Below the pieces are notes generated by a model. It searched no databases and was not told the DNA's origin. It was given only the letters and a program-made list of their open reading frames with translations. From Cycas panzhihuaensis (lineage: Eukaryota > Cycadophyta), in NCBI GenBank assembly GCA_023213395.1, contig CM041465.1:139817741-139881740 (forward strand): DNA of 64,000 nt, read 5' to 3'. The translations under genes were made by a program, and so were the position numbers. Of this stretch, positions 26,515-38,022 are shown in pieces (position 1 is the stretch's first letter; each line of letters opens with the position of its first letter).

Positions 26515-27686
26515 GGTTATGGATCACTTAAGAGGCTATGAGTATGGGTCACAAAGGATAGAGTCCTAAAGAGGCTACCCAGGGGTGAGAGGAAACTAAC
26601 TCGACAAAGAGGTAGAGAGATGGCAGTGGGGAAGGCCCCTTTGGGTCCCCAAAGGTCACTAACAGGACTGAGGTGAGGTCTAGAATGGGGAAGGCACTTT
26701 CTTTGGGATCCCCAAAGGCTCGAACAAGCTATAAAAATGGATCTGAAGTGACAAAATGAGATAGAGTATAAACATGAGTATATTTTAGAGTGGCACATAA
26801 ATCGAGATGAAGGGGACTATAAGAGATTGAAGGGGTCATCATAAATACACCAGAAAGGTCCAAAATAGAGGCCACAGAGGTAGAACAAGGGACAAACCCA
26901 AAAGGTAAAGGTAATGAGGGTAAAGAGATGGTCACAAGGGATATCATGGTGAAAGGAAAGGAAGAGGTGCCCTTTAGAGCTCCCATGTGTATAAAGGAAG
27001 AAGGGTAAAAACAGGATTTATTTTCATAAGATCGAAATTGATCTATAGCCCTTCCTCTATGCAACGGGGTGCTACCCAATTTCTGAGGCACATGGTAGGA
27101 GATTCGACCATTGGATTGAGATAAGGAGATGGCTTATGTAACTGGGATGATGAGATGGTAGTGGTTAGGCTAGATCTAGTAAGTGGATCACCCCCTACCC
27201 ACTCCATTTCATCAATCACCTTTAGTGGCTTTTTATAGTTTTGAGCTAATTTTTTTACCCCTTAAGGGTAATCTGGGATCCTCTAGAGCCTGATTGGGGC
27301 CAAGAGAGGGGAGGACTAGGGCATTAGGTAGCCCTGGTTCTAGTGGACCTAGCCTTGGCACACTCTGGAAAGAATTTTGGGATTTTTGGGCATCTCCCGT
27401 CCCTTTTTGTGGGGGGGGAGAATGGCCTCACGGTAAAGATCACGGTACCATAAAGTTTGTTGTGGGGCCACTAAGGGATGTGAAAACCACAGCAGGGCCT
27501 ATGTCAAACTCCATAGTACCACAGAGTTTAACGCGAGGCAAAGAGAAAAAAGTGGAAAAAAAGAAGGAAAAAGGCCCAAGGGGATGGCTAACTTAGCCTA
27601 GTGGGGTTAGAGGCACCTTAAGGGCAGCTAGGTATGGTATGAGGTATGTTTGGACTAATTCTTGGATGGTTTTGTAGGTAGTTATT
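26515..27686. other. Accessory region of element D, no gene recognised
   Basis: Several frames of 90-120 residues exist on both strands (for example 26729-27091 minus and 27294-27596 plus), but none carries a recognised motif. Around 27440 is a short inverted copy of a segment found in the D LTR near 42680. Confidence 0.4.
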
Positions 27687-28480
27687 ATGGTGGATAACCA
27701 TGAGAACATCGGAGTAGCAAATGATGAGTTTTATAGAGATGATGTCATGGGGCAATAGGCAGACATTAGGACACTACGGGTTGCTAAAGATTATTAGGAC
27801 ACTGTAGTATGCATCAGATCAACACCTCCTAGTGGACATAGTCTCCCACTGGGACTGTAGGCGGCATGTCTTCCACCTTCTCTAGGTAGGGGACATCACA
27901 ATCACACCAGGAAACATTAGGAGGATCCTAGGAGTACTAGTAAGGCGAGCACCAACATCACTAGGGACATTTCCTAGTACAGATTCTATGCACATAGAGA
28001 AAGTGACGTATTTCATAGGCCAAGGTAGGTGGGACTGACATGGAGTGTTGGTACAGATGATGGTGATGTATAGATTCCTCAGGTAAGGAAGCTCATCACA
28101 GTAGATATTTTGTTCCAAATTTCCTAGAAATAGAACTATAGGGATATACCAGGCAAGTGCATGGCTACCCTAAAGAGGTGTGAGGCTAGAGAGAGGTTAG
28201 ATTGGACTGCTCTAATAGTGGCAAACATGATTGCTCAGTTGGATGTTATCCGAGTGGTAGGGAGAGGAGGTTTTTCATATTGCTCTCTACTACGATGCTA
28301 GTTTTTTTATTATTTTTGGATAGTGGCACAACCTGGCGGGCCTCATCCTATCTTAGTATAAGCACCCATGGTGCACAAGTGGTAGAATTGATTCAAGGGG
28401 ACCAAGGACTAAGTACACATCCGAAGATCTATGGAGGTGATGTCATTGGACCTCCTCACCCTGGTGGACTATACAGTTAA
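27687..28480 (+). pseudogene. Plant mobile domain-like frame, antisense to element D
   Basis: The forward strand reads MVDNHENIG at 27687. After a frame change it reads VDIVSHWDCRRHVFHL, then VGDITITPGNIRRILGVLVR near 27880-27945, and later YFIGQGRW, IFCSKFPRN, and after another frame change ERLDWTALIVANMIAQLD near 28190-28250. The pattern 'W-x-x-[ED]-x-H-x-F-x-[LF]' followed by '[ED]-[MI]-T-[IV]-T-x-x-[DN]' and a short hydrophobic helix is characteristic of the plant mobile domain, found in MAIN/MAIL proteins and captured by several gypsy and Mutator-like elements. At least two frameshifts and several stops break it. Lying antisense between integrase and the 3' LTR suggests cargo transcribed from its own promoter. 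The family call rests on pattern memory, not on a search. Confidence 0.45.
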
Positions 28481-28960
28481 TCCATACAGAGGAGTGCATT
28501 GGGACAATGACAATGTAGGGGGGAGTTAGGAGGTGATCCTGACAAGGGTGGGGGTGATGATAGGGATGATGGGGTAGGCCCATCAGGAGCTGTGGGTGGA
28601 GAGGCAGGTCCTTCAGGAGCTGCCAGAGGTAAGGCAGGTCCTTATGGAGTTGTAGGAGGAGATATGCCACTAGCACAGAGGGAAGGAGGAGTAGGTAGGG
28701 CTCTAGTGGCAGTGGTGGTAATGGTGGCAATAATAAAGGTTGCCATAGCTGCAGTAGATAGAGGAGAGGAGATGGGAGAGGTCCCAATAGGTCAAGAGGT
28801 AAGAGAGGTGGTTTTAGAGGCTGAGGAGTGTGGCCCGACAGCCAAGGGGGTTCCTATGGAGGAGGTTGTCATCCGAGTCAAGGAGCTGGTCATCCCAGGA
28901 GGTGAGACACTACCCTTTCCCAATATCTTTGAACCACTAACCACCTAGATAGCTTGCTTT
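28481..28960 (+). pseudogene. Gly/Arg-rich tail of the antisense frame
   Basis: Forward-strand sequence in shifting frames reads as GPSGA repeats (near 28580-28650), then Gly/Asn-rich and RGG-like segments such as GRGPNRSRGKRGGFRG near 28770-28825. It would form a disordered, basic C-terminal tail of the plant-mobile-domain-like product. Because the DNA is simply G-rich, other frames and the minus strand also appear open here; the Leu/Pro-rich minus frame at 28443-28787 is such a shadow. Confidence 0.35.
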
Positions 28961-30430
28961 GATTTGATTTTGAGGTTTTGATATATGTATATATATACTA
29001 ACATATAGTATGTGTGATTTAATAGGGGTAGTAGAGATGGTGAAGTTAATAGAAGTAGTAGCTCGAGAGCTATTCTGCCAGATCTACATGGAGGAACAAC
29101 CTCCCATCTTAGCTAGAGAGGAGCTATGATTAGTAGGGGTGCACATAGTAGTATTTTCCCCATTGATCAGGGCCAGGGATATGTGGACGGTAGAGTCCTA
29201 AGAGTGCCAAGCAAGGGTTGGACAGCTATAGGGGGATTTAGATGGGATCTGCATAGAGAGGAACCAGGCAGTCACAGAGAGAGACACCTTATGAGGTTGG
29301 GTTTAAGCCCTAGAGGCTTAGGGAGGAGGAGTGACAAGCAGAGATGCAGAGAGTTGCATTAGGATAGCTATGCTAGAGGAGAGGCTCTAAGGAGTAGAGG
29401 AGAGACTCCGAGGAGTAGCGGGGGAGAGGGATCATATCTAGATGCGATATGACCAGCTGGTGAAGCAAATGTCTATGAGGTCATCATAGAGTAGGATGTA
29501 GACCCATACCACAATGATGAACCTAAGGAGCCCTTTAGATGAGGGGAGTGAAGCAGGGAGCTCACAACAGTGGTGGAGGAGTCTAGGAGGTATGTGGTTG
29601 TCTAGGGAGGGATCAAGGAGATCAGGAGATGATACCCCCTAAGAGCGGGATGCCAAGGAGCTAGGCACACTACTAATTTTGACCATGAAAGCATTAGACC
29701 TCCAGGGAGTCACCATATGTCAACACATGATGGTACTCCTCCCTACAAGGATTCTAACTTTCTGAGCATGATGTACTATATGGCTTTGTACGATATGATT
29801 CATTATATATATATAGACGATGGCTAATTGGCACCCCATTTAGTCCATGATGATGGTGTTAGGATGATTTCATGATGTCATATTTGTTGTTTACTTGTTA
29901 ATTAGCTTATGTATGGAGATATGGGTGTATAGGTACATGAGGGGCTATACATCATAATGATTTTAGTTGATTGTTATATGGTTTTTGTTATTAGATCACA
30001 TAGGTGGCACCTATACTTCTTTTCATGCAGGACCACACTTATAGTAGGTATACATGACCACCATGAGTATAGGTGATAGGCACGTATGGGGCTAAGAGAT
30101 AAGGAGCTATGAATGTTTGTTGGAGGAGCATAGCAGATATGTAAAGGAAGAAACAACAGAGGGAGAGTACTCAAGTATGCAGTCTTAATTGAGGTGCGTT
30201 TCTGAGCTCAAGAGTGACGAAAACCTATATATCCAATTAGGAGGAAAGGTTTCCCTTAGGAGGGAAATAAAATATGCCATAAGAGGAACTATAAAGATAA
30301 GCAAGCCACCCTAAGCCACCATTCTGCCTATGATTAGGGGGAATGGAGGCATGCTTAGAGTGGTAGTTTAGGCTTATTTCGAAGCAAGAAAAGAGGAATT
30401 GGTATGTTTAGCCTACTCAGGAGTAGGGAC
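28961..30430. other. Element D sequence between integrase and antisense frame
   Basis: No further domain was recognised. A forward frame at 29126-29362 and acidic segments up to about 29640 could be a continuation of the antisense product. Short TA-rich runs occur near 28985 and 29806. Confidence 0.35.
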
Positions 30431-31290
30431 AATCACACATAGAATTTCTTCAAGAACTTACCATTGATAGCCTTCTCAAACTCAAGACCTTCTAGATTTA
30501 CAATCCTATAAGCATTGTTATCGAGGCTTTCGAGAATGACAAAAGGACCAATCCATTTAGGTATAAATTTGGACAAGCAATCATGGAGATATGCCAACTT
30601 GAGGACATGGTCCCTAGGATGTAAAGGATGGGGGCAAAGGTGTTTATTGTATGCTATTCATTCCCTATCCTTGGAGGTGAGATTTGCTTGATTTACAGTC
30701 AAGTGTTTCTCGTCTAAAGCTTCAAGGTCAAGGAGGCGGGCCTGATGATAAGACTCCTCGTCAACAAGACCTTGAAGGGAAACCCGCAAGAAAGGGATTT
30801 CAACTTCTAATGGGAGGACCGCCTCAGTTCCATACACAAGGGAGAATGGGGTCATCCCTGTGGCTATGCAGATAGAAGTATGATATGCCCATAGGATAGA
30901 AAGAAGTTGAAGATGCCAATCTTTTTAAGATTGGGTGATAGTTTTCTTTAGGACATTTATGAGGGTTTTATTAAAAGATTCTATTTGGCCATTAGCCTAG
31001 GGGTAATAAGGAGAGGAAGTTTTGTGAGATATCTTAAATCTTTCATAAAGTTCATCCATTTCCTTATTACTAAAGAGGGTTTTTTTATCTATGATCAAGA
31101 CGTCAAGAACCCAAAATTGACAAATAATATACTAATAGTCAAAAGTAGTTATCGTCTCTCTAGGAGTAGAGGATAGAGGGATCTCTTTGGCCCATTTATT
31201 AAAGTATCATGTCATAATCAATATAAGCTTATGCTATGACAAAGAAGGAGGGGTTATGGCCCCAATGAGGTCTAATCCCCATTAGGAGAA
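30431..31290 (-). pseudogene. Integrase of gypsy element D
   Basis: The minus strand reads a core beginning SPWPFS-stop-WGLDLIGAI near 31260-31290, which carries the first catalytic Asp. It continues through DKKTLFSNKEMDELYERF near 31050-31105, where the conserved Asp-Asn-Gly is disturbed, then SPYYP and ANGQIESFNKTLINVLKK near 30945-31010 with the catalytic Glu. The hallmark TPFSLVYGTEAVLPLEVEIP is at about 30795-30855. The C-terminal GPFVILESLDNNAYRIVNLEG is near 30485-30545. Integrase inserts the cDNA into the host chromosome. Stops at several Gln/Trp-type positions disable it. No chromodomain is visible at the end. Confidence 0.9.
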
Positions 31291-31992
31291 AGGCCATGGA
31301 GAGATAATAGGATGCAAGGCCTTGGAAGGCAAATGGATGATGTTGGTGTGATGGGTGATAATGGAAGGGTTTGTTCTCTTAGTGTCAGTGTAATCCCATG
31401 TGAAGGTTTCATGAAATTCTTGAAAAAGAAGGGTGTATTCCTTTATTTTCTCAGGGGAACATTCTGATCCCACCTTGATGACCTTACCAGGAGCAAGGAT
31501 GATGTCCTTGGTTGCCCCCATGCACATGGCATTCCTTTCCTTGAAGTGAAGGGGGGCTCGATCAATAGGAGGGGGCGAAGAAGACGAAGATGGAATTGGG
31601 TCAGCTAAGGGTGACCTGGTGGCTAAGATCTTCTGGTAATCAAGTTTGTGATGAGTAGGAGGGAGATTGGGTGCAAAGCCTACTAGGTGCTCTAACAAGA
31701 CCTTGTCACTCTCAAAGTGGTCTATCCCATGGATATTTACACTCATAGAAGATGAAGAGTAAAGGGTAGAAGGAGCAGCAAGACCGTAGCGATCAATCCA
31801 CCACTCAATGTTGTCAAGGGACTCTTTGAAAGAGTCAAAAGGCAACCTCTTATAATAGGTGACAAGAGGTTCCCTCATCTCATCACTCGAGGAGGGAGAT
31901 GAAGTGGTGGATGAAGTGATATGGGAACTCACATGAGAGACAGAGGTAATGACATGTGACTCAGGAGGAGGACTGGGCTCCTCAATGGACAA
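31282..31992 (-). pseudogene. Pol linker of element D fused to integrase by RT/RNase H deletion
   Basis: A 236-codon open frame on the minus strand. Its first two-thirds are a Ser/Pro-rich linker with DSFKESLDNIEWWIDRYG near 31790-31840. Near 31440 it reaches EYTLLFQEFHETFTWDY, the segment that normally sits just before reverse transcriptase. After PSIITHH near 31350 it passes directly into NIIHLPSKALHPIISPWPFS, which is normally the start of the integrase core. All of reverse transcriptase and the usual RNase H, about 1.5-2 kb in related elements, is missing without loss of frame. D therefore depended on another element's RT if it moved after this deletion. Confidence 0.8.
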
Positions 31993-32329
31993 GGTTTCAT
32001 GTTAGGACCTGAAATAAAGAGAGCATCCCATACTCATATTTAGGAGGGATATGGGATGAGGAATGTCCTAATCCTCACCATCAGACTTGTCATCTCTTAG
32101 CACAGTGATGTACCCATATCTCCCTACACCAATAGGGGCAAAATGGAGAAGGTTCGAGGAAGAAAGGGAAGGGCCTTCTTCTAGACAAGGCCAACTAGGA
32201 ATGTTGATAGAATAAGCATAAGCATCGGTGGATGGGCCCTTATCACCCTTTGCCTGGTTGCAAACTGCTTAATGGGATTGATGGGGTTTTTAGTGGGAGG
32301 AGGCTCTTGGGAGATGACCTTCATTCACC

Positions 32330-32897
32330 TCTCATAGACAAATTTAAGTTGCCCCCAATGGGATGAGCACACGACTCCCATTTGGTTGAGCCATAGACGT
32401 CCTAACAAGAGGTTATAGTCCATGTCTACATTGAGGACTATAATATCAGCAAGGATAATTTTATCCTCGAGAGTGAGAGGATTAGAAACTGATCCCAAGG
32501 GCGTCTTCTCATTACCATCGTAGCCTTAACAATTCCATGGGACTGGTTCGAGGGTTGATATGTCTAACTCTTGCATGATGTGTAAGGGTATGGCATTAAT
32601 GGAAGAAGCATTATCTACAATAGTCCTTTGAAGGGTGCATTCAAGTGTGTCTATGGTTATGATGAAGGGGTAGTGCCATTGCCATTCCCTTTTACCGATT
32701 GGAGGGAGATCTTTAAGATCGAATGAGATGATAGGTTTATAGTTTGGGGAGACACCTAATGTGTGAACTAAAGCATCAACCAACCCTAGAGTTTCTAGGA
32801 GAAGAGTGCATTGCTTTGGATAGCTTCTTAAGACATCCATCATAGACATCCCTACGACCATGGTGTGGAGCTCGTTAATGATAGAGAAGGGCTTCAC
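32330..32897 (-). pseudogene. Retropepsin-like protease of gypsy element D
   Basis: The minus frame 32526-32897 ends in TLQRTIVDNASSINAIPLHIM, the active-site region of a retroviral-type aspartic protease with the Gly after the catalytic Asp-x changed to Ala. After a stop the frame continues near 32340-32500 with LADIIVLNVDMDYNLLLGR, the 'YNLLLGR-W' block that closes this domain in gypsy elements. The protease would cut Gag-Pol in the particle. The gap to the pol linker (31993-32329) contains several stops and no clear motif. Confidence 0.8.
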
Positions 32898-33381
32898 CTT
32901 TGTAGTAGGGTGGGGAAGCGCCCTTCAAAAATTGTAATGACTGGGGCACACAGGAATGGTCTTGGGAAGTAGAGGGATCCCTGAAGGAGGGATTTCTAGA
33001 GGAGGATCAAGATGAGGAGTAGAAAAAGAAACACCAGTTGCTTCTTTCGCTGCTTGGGACTGAGTCAAGGCATATAAGGGTGTGGTCTCAAGTATTTGAA
33101 TAACCCTCTTTCCCTTATTTTGGGATCAAGAGAGGGAAGGAGTTCAGTAATTGGGGGAACCAAAAGAAGAGGAAGAGTTTCTTTCACCCTTCCCTTTAGC
33201 TTGCACAAGGTGAGGGTTGGGGGATCTTCCTCTATTTTGATTCCCTTTATGATGAGTATTGTGATCACATTCCCTATAGTTGGGGAAAGAGTCCTTGTGG
33301 ACAGGTTGGTCTAAATTAGGTCTAGACGGCCGTTTAGAGGAGGAGTCACGATGTGGGGTGGCCTTGGGGTGTTTGGCCTTA

Positions 33382-34455
33382 TATTATGAGTCCTTATGAA
33401 AACATTCCCCATGAAAATAACACTACTTCTTCTCTAAGAAAGAGTATGTCTTCCTTGTTTGAGAAGGTTGAGTATTACCACCCTTGGGAGGTGTGACTTG
33501 AGAAGCTTGATGGACAGGTTTATGGGAAGTGGGTGATGAAGGGGCTTAGAGTTTAAGATCCTTCATTGTACATTCAAAAGAATGTATGGCAGAGGTTAAG
33601 GGGTCCAAGGTCTTCTCTGTCAGATGAGATGAAGACCTATGAGGTTGTTGGATTTTGGTATCGTGAGATGGAGGAGGTGCCTCACATTGTTGTGAGGACC
33701 TAAGGGGCTTCTTAAGACCCGCCTGGATCTCAATGGCCTCAAGAGTCAAGCACTTGGCTATGGTAGAGTCACACGTTGTTGCCCCCATCTTGAGGACTTC
33801 AACATAGACTTTAGTATGAGGGGCATTGATAAAATGATCTCTCTTTAACTCCTTGGGTAAGGTTACCTTTGTCGAGTGGAGAAGATCATGGAAATATCTT
33901 ATAAAGTCATGATTCATCTTATCATGGCTTTGTTTAAGAGACAAGAGAGCCTTCATTCCACTCTCAAAGGGATGAGCTATATCAAAATAATTAATGAATT
34001 CATTAATGAGTTACCGGAACAAGTGGATAGAGTGTGCGAGAAGGTGATAGAACCATTTGAGGGCATTGCCTTAGAGAGAGTGTGAAAAAAGTTTCATAAG
34101 AATGTAGTCATACACCTAATAATCGATGCACACCATAGAAAAATATTCTAACGTGCTCCATTGGGTCTTGAGAGGAGGTCCCATCAAATTTGGAGACCTC
34201 GGGAGGGTGGGGCAGTAAGTTAGTTCTTAGCACCTCAATGGAGAAGGGAGTTAATCTATAATCCATAAAGGGGTGTGCCCTTGATTGGACCATAGGATCA
34301 ATGAAATATGGAGGAGGAGGTAGGTAAGGTTGCCCAAATCCTCCTTGGGGGACTTGATTCGGGAGGGGATACATACTTCCTCCCATTTGGGGGGAGGGAA
34401 CTAATTCCACATTTGAAGGGATTGGAAGAGGAGCAGACGGGTACAAGGGACCCAT
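33382..34455 (-). pseudogene. gag of gypsy element D
   Basis: The minus-strand frame 34108-34455 is Pro/Gly/Tyr-rich and ends in PPEVSKFDGTSSQDPMEHVR, the entry to the retrotransposon capsid domain. The capsid continues with stops through 33957-34107 and reopens at 33546-33956 with LLSLKQSHDKMNHDFIRYFH. A degraded zinc knuckle of the CYFHGECFHKDS type lies near 33385-33425. Gag packages element RNA. The forward frames at 34308-34532 and 33876-34085 are shadows. The extent upstream of 34455 is uncertain. Confidence 0.85.
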
Positions 34456-35578
34456 CCCCCCTTAAGGGTATACCCCCTATTGAAAAGGGGCCTAAAAGGG
34501 AGGACCTTAGGGAGGGGCCTACCCCCTTGTGAAGGTACCACATAAGAGAGAATGTAAGAAGAGGGAATGAAAGGGTGTGAAATTGGATTTTACCCACATA
34601 GGCTACCTATGGGTGGAACGATACCATACAGATGCAAAGGATCTGCTCCATGAATAGGAAGGGGATTCCTCTTACCATGCCCCCATGGTTGGGAAGTATA
34701 ACCTGGGGGAACTTAGAGAGAAAGATCCCTAGGTTGAATTTGGGAATGCATGGGGATTAGTCCTACACGGCTAGAAGTAGGGGCATATATAGGTCCCCTA
34801 GATTTAATGGGATGCAGATGGACTATGGTCAATTGGGGCATAGTCATTTAGCTAGAGAGAGGTATACTCAACCCAAGTTGGGAAGAGGGTATGTCTCGGA
34901 TGGTCCCTAAGGAACATGGAATATAAAGACAGAAAGACATAATGAGGGATGCCCCTATTGTGGGTAAGGGAGTCGAATAAGATGAATGCAGTGGTACAGA
35001 TGTGGAGGAAGGAACTAGAGGCTAGCCATTTGGAATAACCAATTAAGCGCTTCCACCACATCCATAGGGGGGGTATCCACCTGATCATATGAGGTTGAAG
35101 GGTCCACATATGAAGCAGACCTCATGGGGAAGTTCTCATGAGGATCACCACTAGGGTGGTGATACTCTAAGGGAAAATATGCTTCCACTTCATGAGTGGA
35201 GAGGTGATGGACTTACGGGTGCTCTTGGTCACTCGGGTAGAAGATAGGGTTCTCACCCTCTTGGGTGGACCCTTGGAAGGAAGTGGGTGGTTAGTGGGGC
35301 TTGGAGACATAAGCTTGATACATCCAATCTGAAGAAAATCCTTCCATGGTCAATTTATAATGTAACGATGGAAGGGGATAGTAAGGAGAGTCTTCCAACG
35401 AAGGAGGGAGGCCTCGTAAACAATGAGAAAACCATCGCATACAAGTCTCTCCTAAGGATTAGAAGAAAAAGAGATGGTAAATTGATAAGTGTTGGGGGCT
35501 TCCTAATGAATTGAGGAGAGCTATCAAAAGAGATGTAGCACCAACAAATCATAGAAAAGCATAGATACCCTACTAATG
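34456..35578 (-). other. Leader of element D
   Basis: Sequence between primer site and gag. Frames of 65-99 residues on both strands have no motif. The true gag start may lie somewhere in its left part. Confidence 0.4.
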
Positions 35579-35599
35579 AGTCCCCAGTATGGTCACAAG
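35579..35599 (-). other. Probable primer binding region of element D
   Basis: On the minus strand CTTGTGACCATACTGGGGAC follows the LTR end. It resembles the 'TGGCGAC...CTGGGGAC' sequence found next to the 5' LTR in many large plant gypsy elements. The tRNA used cannot be named from this degraded copy. Confidence 0.5.
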
Positions 35600-37695
35600 T
35601 GGAATCACACCTTTGGGGGGGTCACTAGATTGGAAGAGATCATGCCAATATAATTAACAACTTTGTGGCTAAGGATCTACAAGAATAAGGAAGAATGATC
35701 ACCCACAAAGGGCATTTATATGTTGGAACATAGGTTTGAGGACCCACAAATGACACACAAACTCCCTTCCAGGTAAACACCTCCTCAATTCAGAGTTGGG
35801 GAAAAAGATAGATCTCCTAGGTTTGCCAAGTAACCTCTAAAAAGACCCTCCTATCCTAGATGGCCAAGGAAGAAGGGTGAAGGTGAATGCGTACCTCTTC
35901 TCATGAAGAGGGGATGAGTGGAATAAGCCCTAACCAAAGAGAGAGAAGGCTCACACACAAGCCATGAATGGCTAGCAGCATGAGTAAATGAGGAAGAAGT
36001 TGGGCTGAAGGACCAACTTTAGGCTAAAGGTAAAGCCAAGGGAGACTTTGTTGAGAGAGAGGAAAGATGACCTTAAGAGGAGGTACCCTCAAGGCACCTA
36101 CACCTAAGATGAGAGTTAGGTGTGGGAGATAAAATAAGGTATATTGTTCCTTCATTTATTTTTGTTATGTAGCAAGGTAATGTAAGAATATAGGTTATTG
36201 TTGTTTGTATTTTGTTTCTTAATAGTAAGGAAAATGAACTCAAAAGAAATAGCACACTCACTCTCTCTTTCCTAAGCACTAACCTCCCTCTCTTTATCTT
36301 TTATAAACATAAGAAAAGGAAGGGCAACCAAGCAACCAAGGAAAAGAATGCGAGCATGAAATGCAAACCCACTTAATAATATGTAAGAGGGAAGTAAGGT
36401 GAAAATGGAAAGATGTGCAACCCATCTTGCCCAAATCCTAGTGGAAATGAGGGTTTAGGTAAGAGAGGGAACAAGTAAAAATGTGATTAGAGAAAGGTAA
36501 CACTTATTAGTGTGAGTTAACTATTTTTCCTATGTGCATCTAAATGAGGCAAGCAATAAGAAACAATAGAATACAAGTTGTATATTCCTTTCATCTTTCA
36601 TTTTTCATTTGGGAGCAAAAAGGGGGGAAGAAGGGTGAGAAAAGGAAAGACAAGGTAGGGAAAACATACTTGGGAATTAGACGGTCAGAGTAGCATCTTT
36701 CATGCTTCCTTCACGTTCCAAGATTGCCTCCTTGATGTGCCTTACCACAGATGGTGTGGCGAAAGGAGCATCGATGAGAGGGGGCTTCCTTACCTTTCCC
36801 AATACTCAAACGTAAAAGAAACTGAAAGAAAAGAATGAAATGCCTCTATTTAGAATTTTAAATCATAATAATAATAATCAGGAAAGGAAGGCATACCTAC
36901 AACGGAGATCTTTGTTTGCTCTGAAGCATATGGAACCTACACAACATAAGGTTTGCCCTTTCCCAAGGAGCTCTAGTTGTGTGTGGGAGCAAGTACATAC
37001 AAGAAAATATATATGCATATATGTGTTCATTTTCAAAGGAAAAGGGGCAAAAGATAATAGGATTAACAAATATCTATCAAGTCACAAAACATACAATGTT
37101 AGTGTTGTTTTACCTTGTGTGCACAACAAATAGATAATATGGGAAAAAAGGGGGGTGAAAGGGAAGAAGATGGGTAGCCTCAGAATGGCTAACCCTCCTA
37201 ACTAAAAGCCCACACATTCCCAAGCACTCAAGCAAATGGCTAAAAGCGTCAAAACCACTTAATAGTAAGAGCAAAATAGGTTTTACATATGAAAGGAAAA
37301 GTTGCAAGAAAGATGCAAAAGCTGCAAAGTGTAACTTTTATAAAATTTTATAAATGCAAGTCTAGAGCTAAAAAGACACAAAAGAGGGCTGACAACCAGG
37401 TTGTATGGGGTTCTTGGTGGCTAGTTACAAGCATAGCAAGGGGCTACTAACACTCTAATCAATGGAGATCCCCACTCCAAAAGGTTTTGGGTAACCAAGG
37501 AAGGTACAAGGAAGGAAAATGGGAGGAGAGAAGGGGCCTGCCCTTGAGGAGAAGGTGTATGGGTGCAAAACCCTACCGTAAACTCCTTTCACTCTCTCGT
37601 AGACCACTTTTCCTACCACCTCCTTGAATGGACCCTAAGAAAACTTTGGAAAGGAGGAGGATAAGCCAATAGAAAGGAGGGTTTACCTCCTAATA
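35600..37695 (-). repeat. 5' LTR of gypsy element D, truncated (L2)
   Basis: Aligns to 22316-24378 of L1. The remaining 1.1 kb, which includes the start of the LTR in the D orientation, is missing. The cut falls directly at the TG of an E-type LTR at 37696. Confidence 0.85.
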
Positions 37696-38022
37696 TGTTG
37701 GGATAATGCCCATTCTCAACATGTACGCGCATACACCTAAGGGCCCCAAAAGCCACTTATAGTCACCTAAAGCCTACCAGAGCTATCATGCAACCATCTA
37801 TGATGATACCAAGGTACATATTATATTTATTTTATTTTATTTATTATTATTATTTTGAATTATTGTGTAAAGGCATTTAGTGCCTCCCCAAACCTATTTA
37901 TGCCAAGGGAATACCTCCCTAGTAATTTTTAACACTGCCAACTATTTTAAAATATATGTTAGCTCAAATATGGATCGTATATTATAATCTTCAGCCTGCT
38001 CTACTCCTCATGCCTACATTCA
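37696..38022 (+). repeat. Isolated LTR of element E type
   Basis: 327 bp, TGTTGGGATAATGCCC to TACATTCA, near-identical to 19939-20265. Left flank is the broken D LTR; right flank is the F leader, as at 20266. It has no partner LTR or internal region of its own and no matching target duplication, so it is better read as a recombinant LTR than a simple solo LTR. Confidence 0.85.

Larger units (their letters stand above)
22316..37695 (-). mobile_element. Ty3/gypsy element D, minus strand, deleted and rearranged
   Basis: Two direct repeats, 22316-25506 and 35600-37695, flank about 10 kb. On the minus strand that interval reads primer site, gag, zinc knuckle, protease, a deletion, integrase, then an accessory region with an antisense frame and an RNase H-like domain. 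The very large LTRs and extra RNase H resemble Tat/Ogre-type gypsy elements, but the order of parts does not. The 5' LTR (right side) is truncated at 37695 at a junction with an LTR of E. Confidence 0.85.

Noticed and set aside
28443-28787. Minus-strand Leu/Pro-rich frame of 114 codons
   Set aside because: Low-complexity shadow of the Gly-rich forward frame; no motif.
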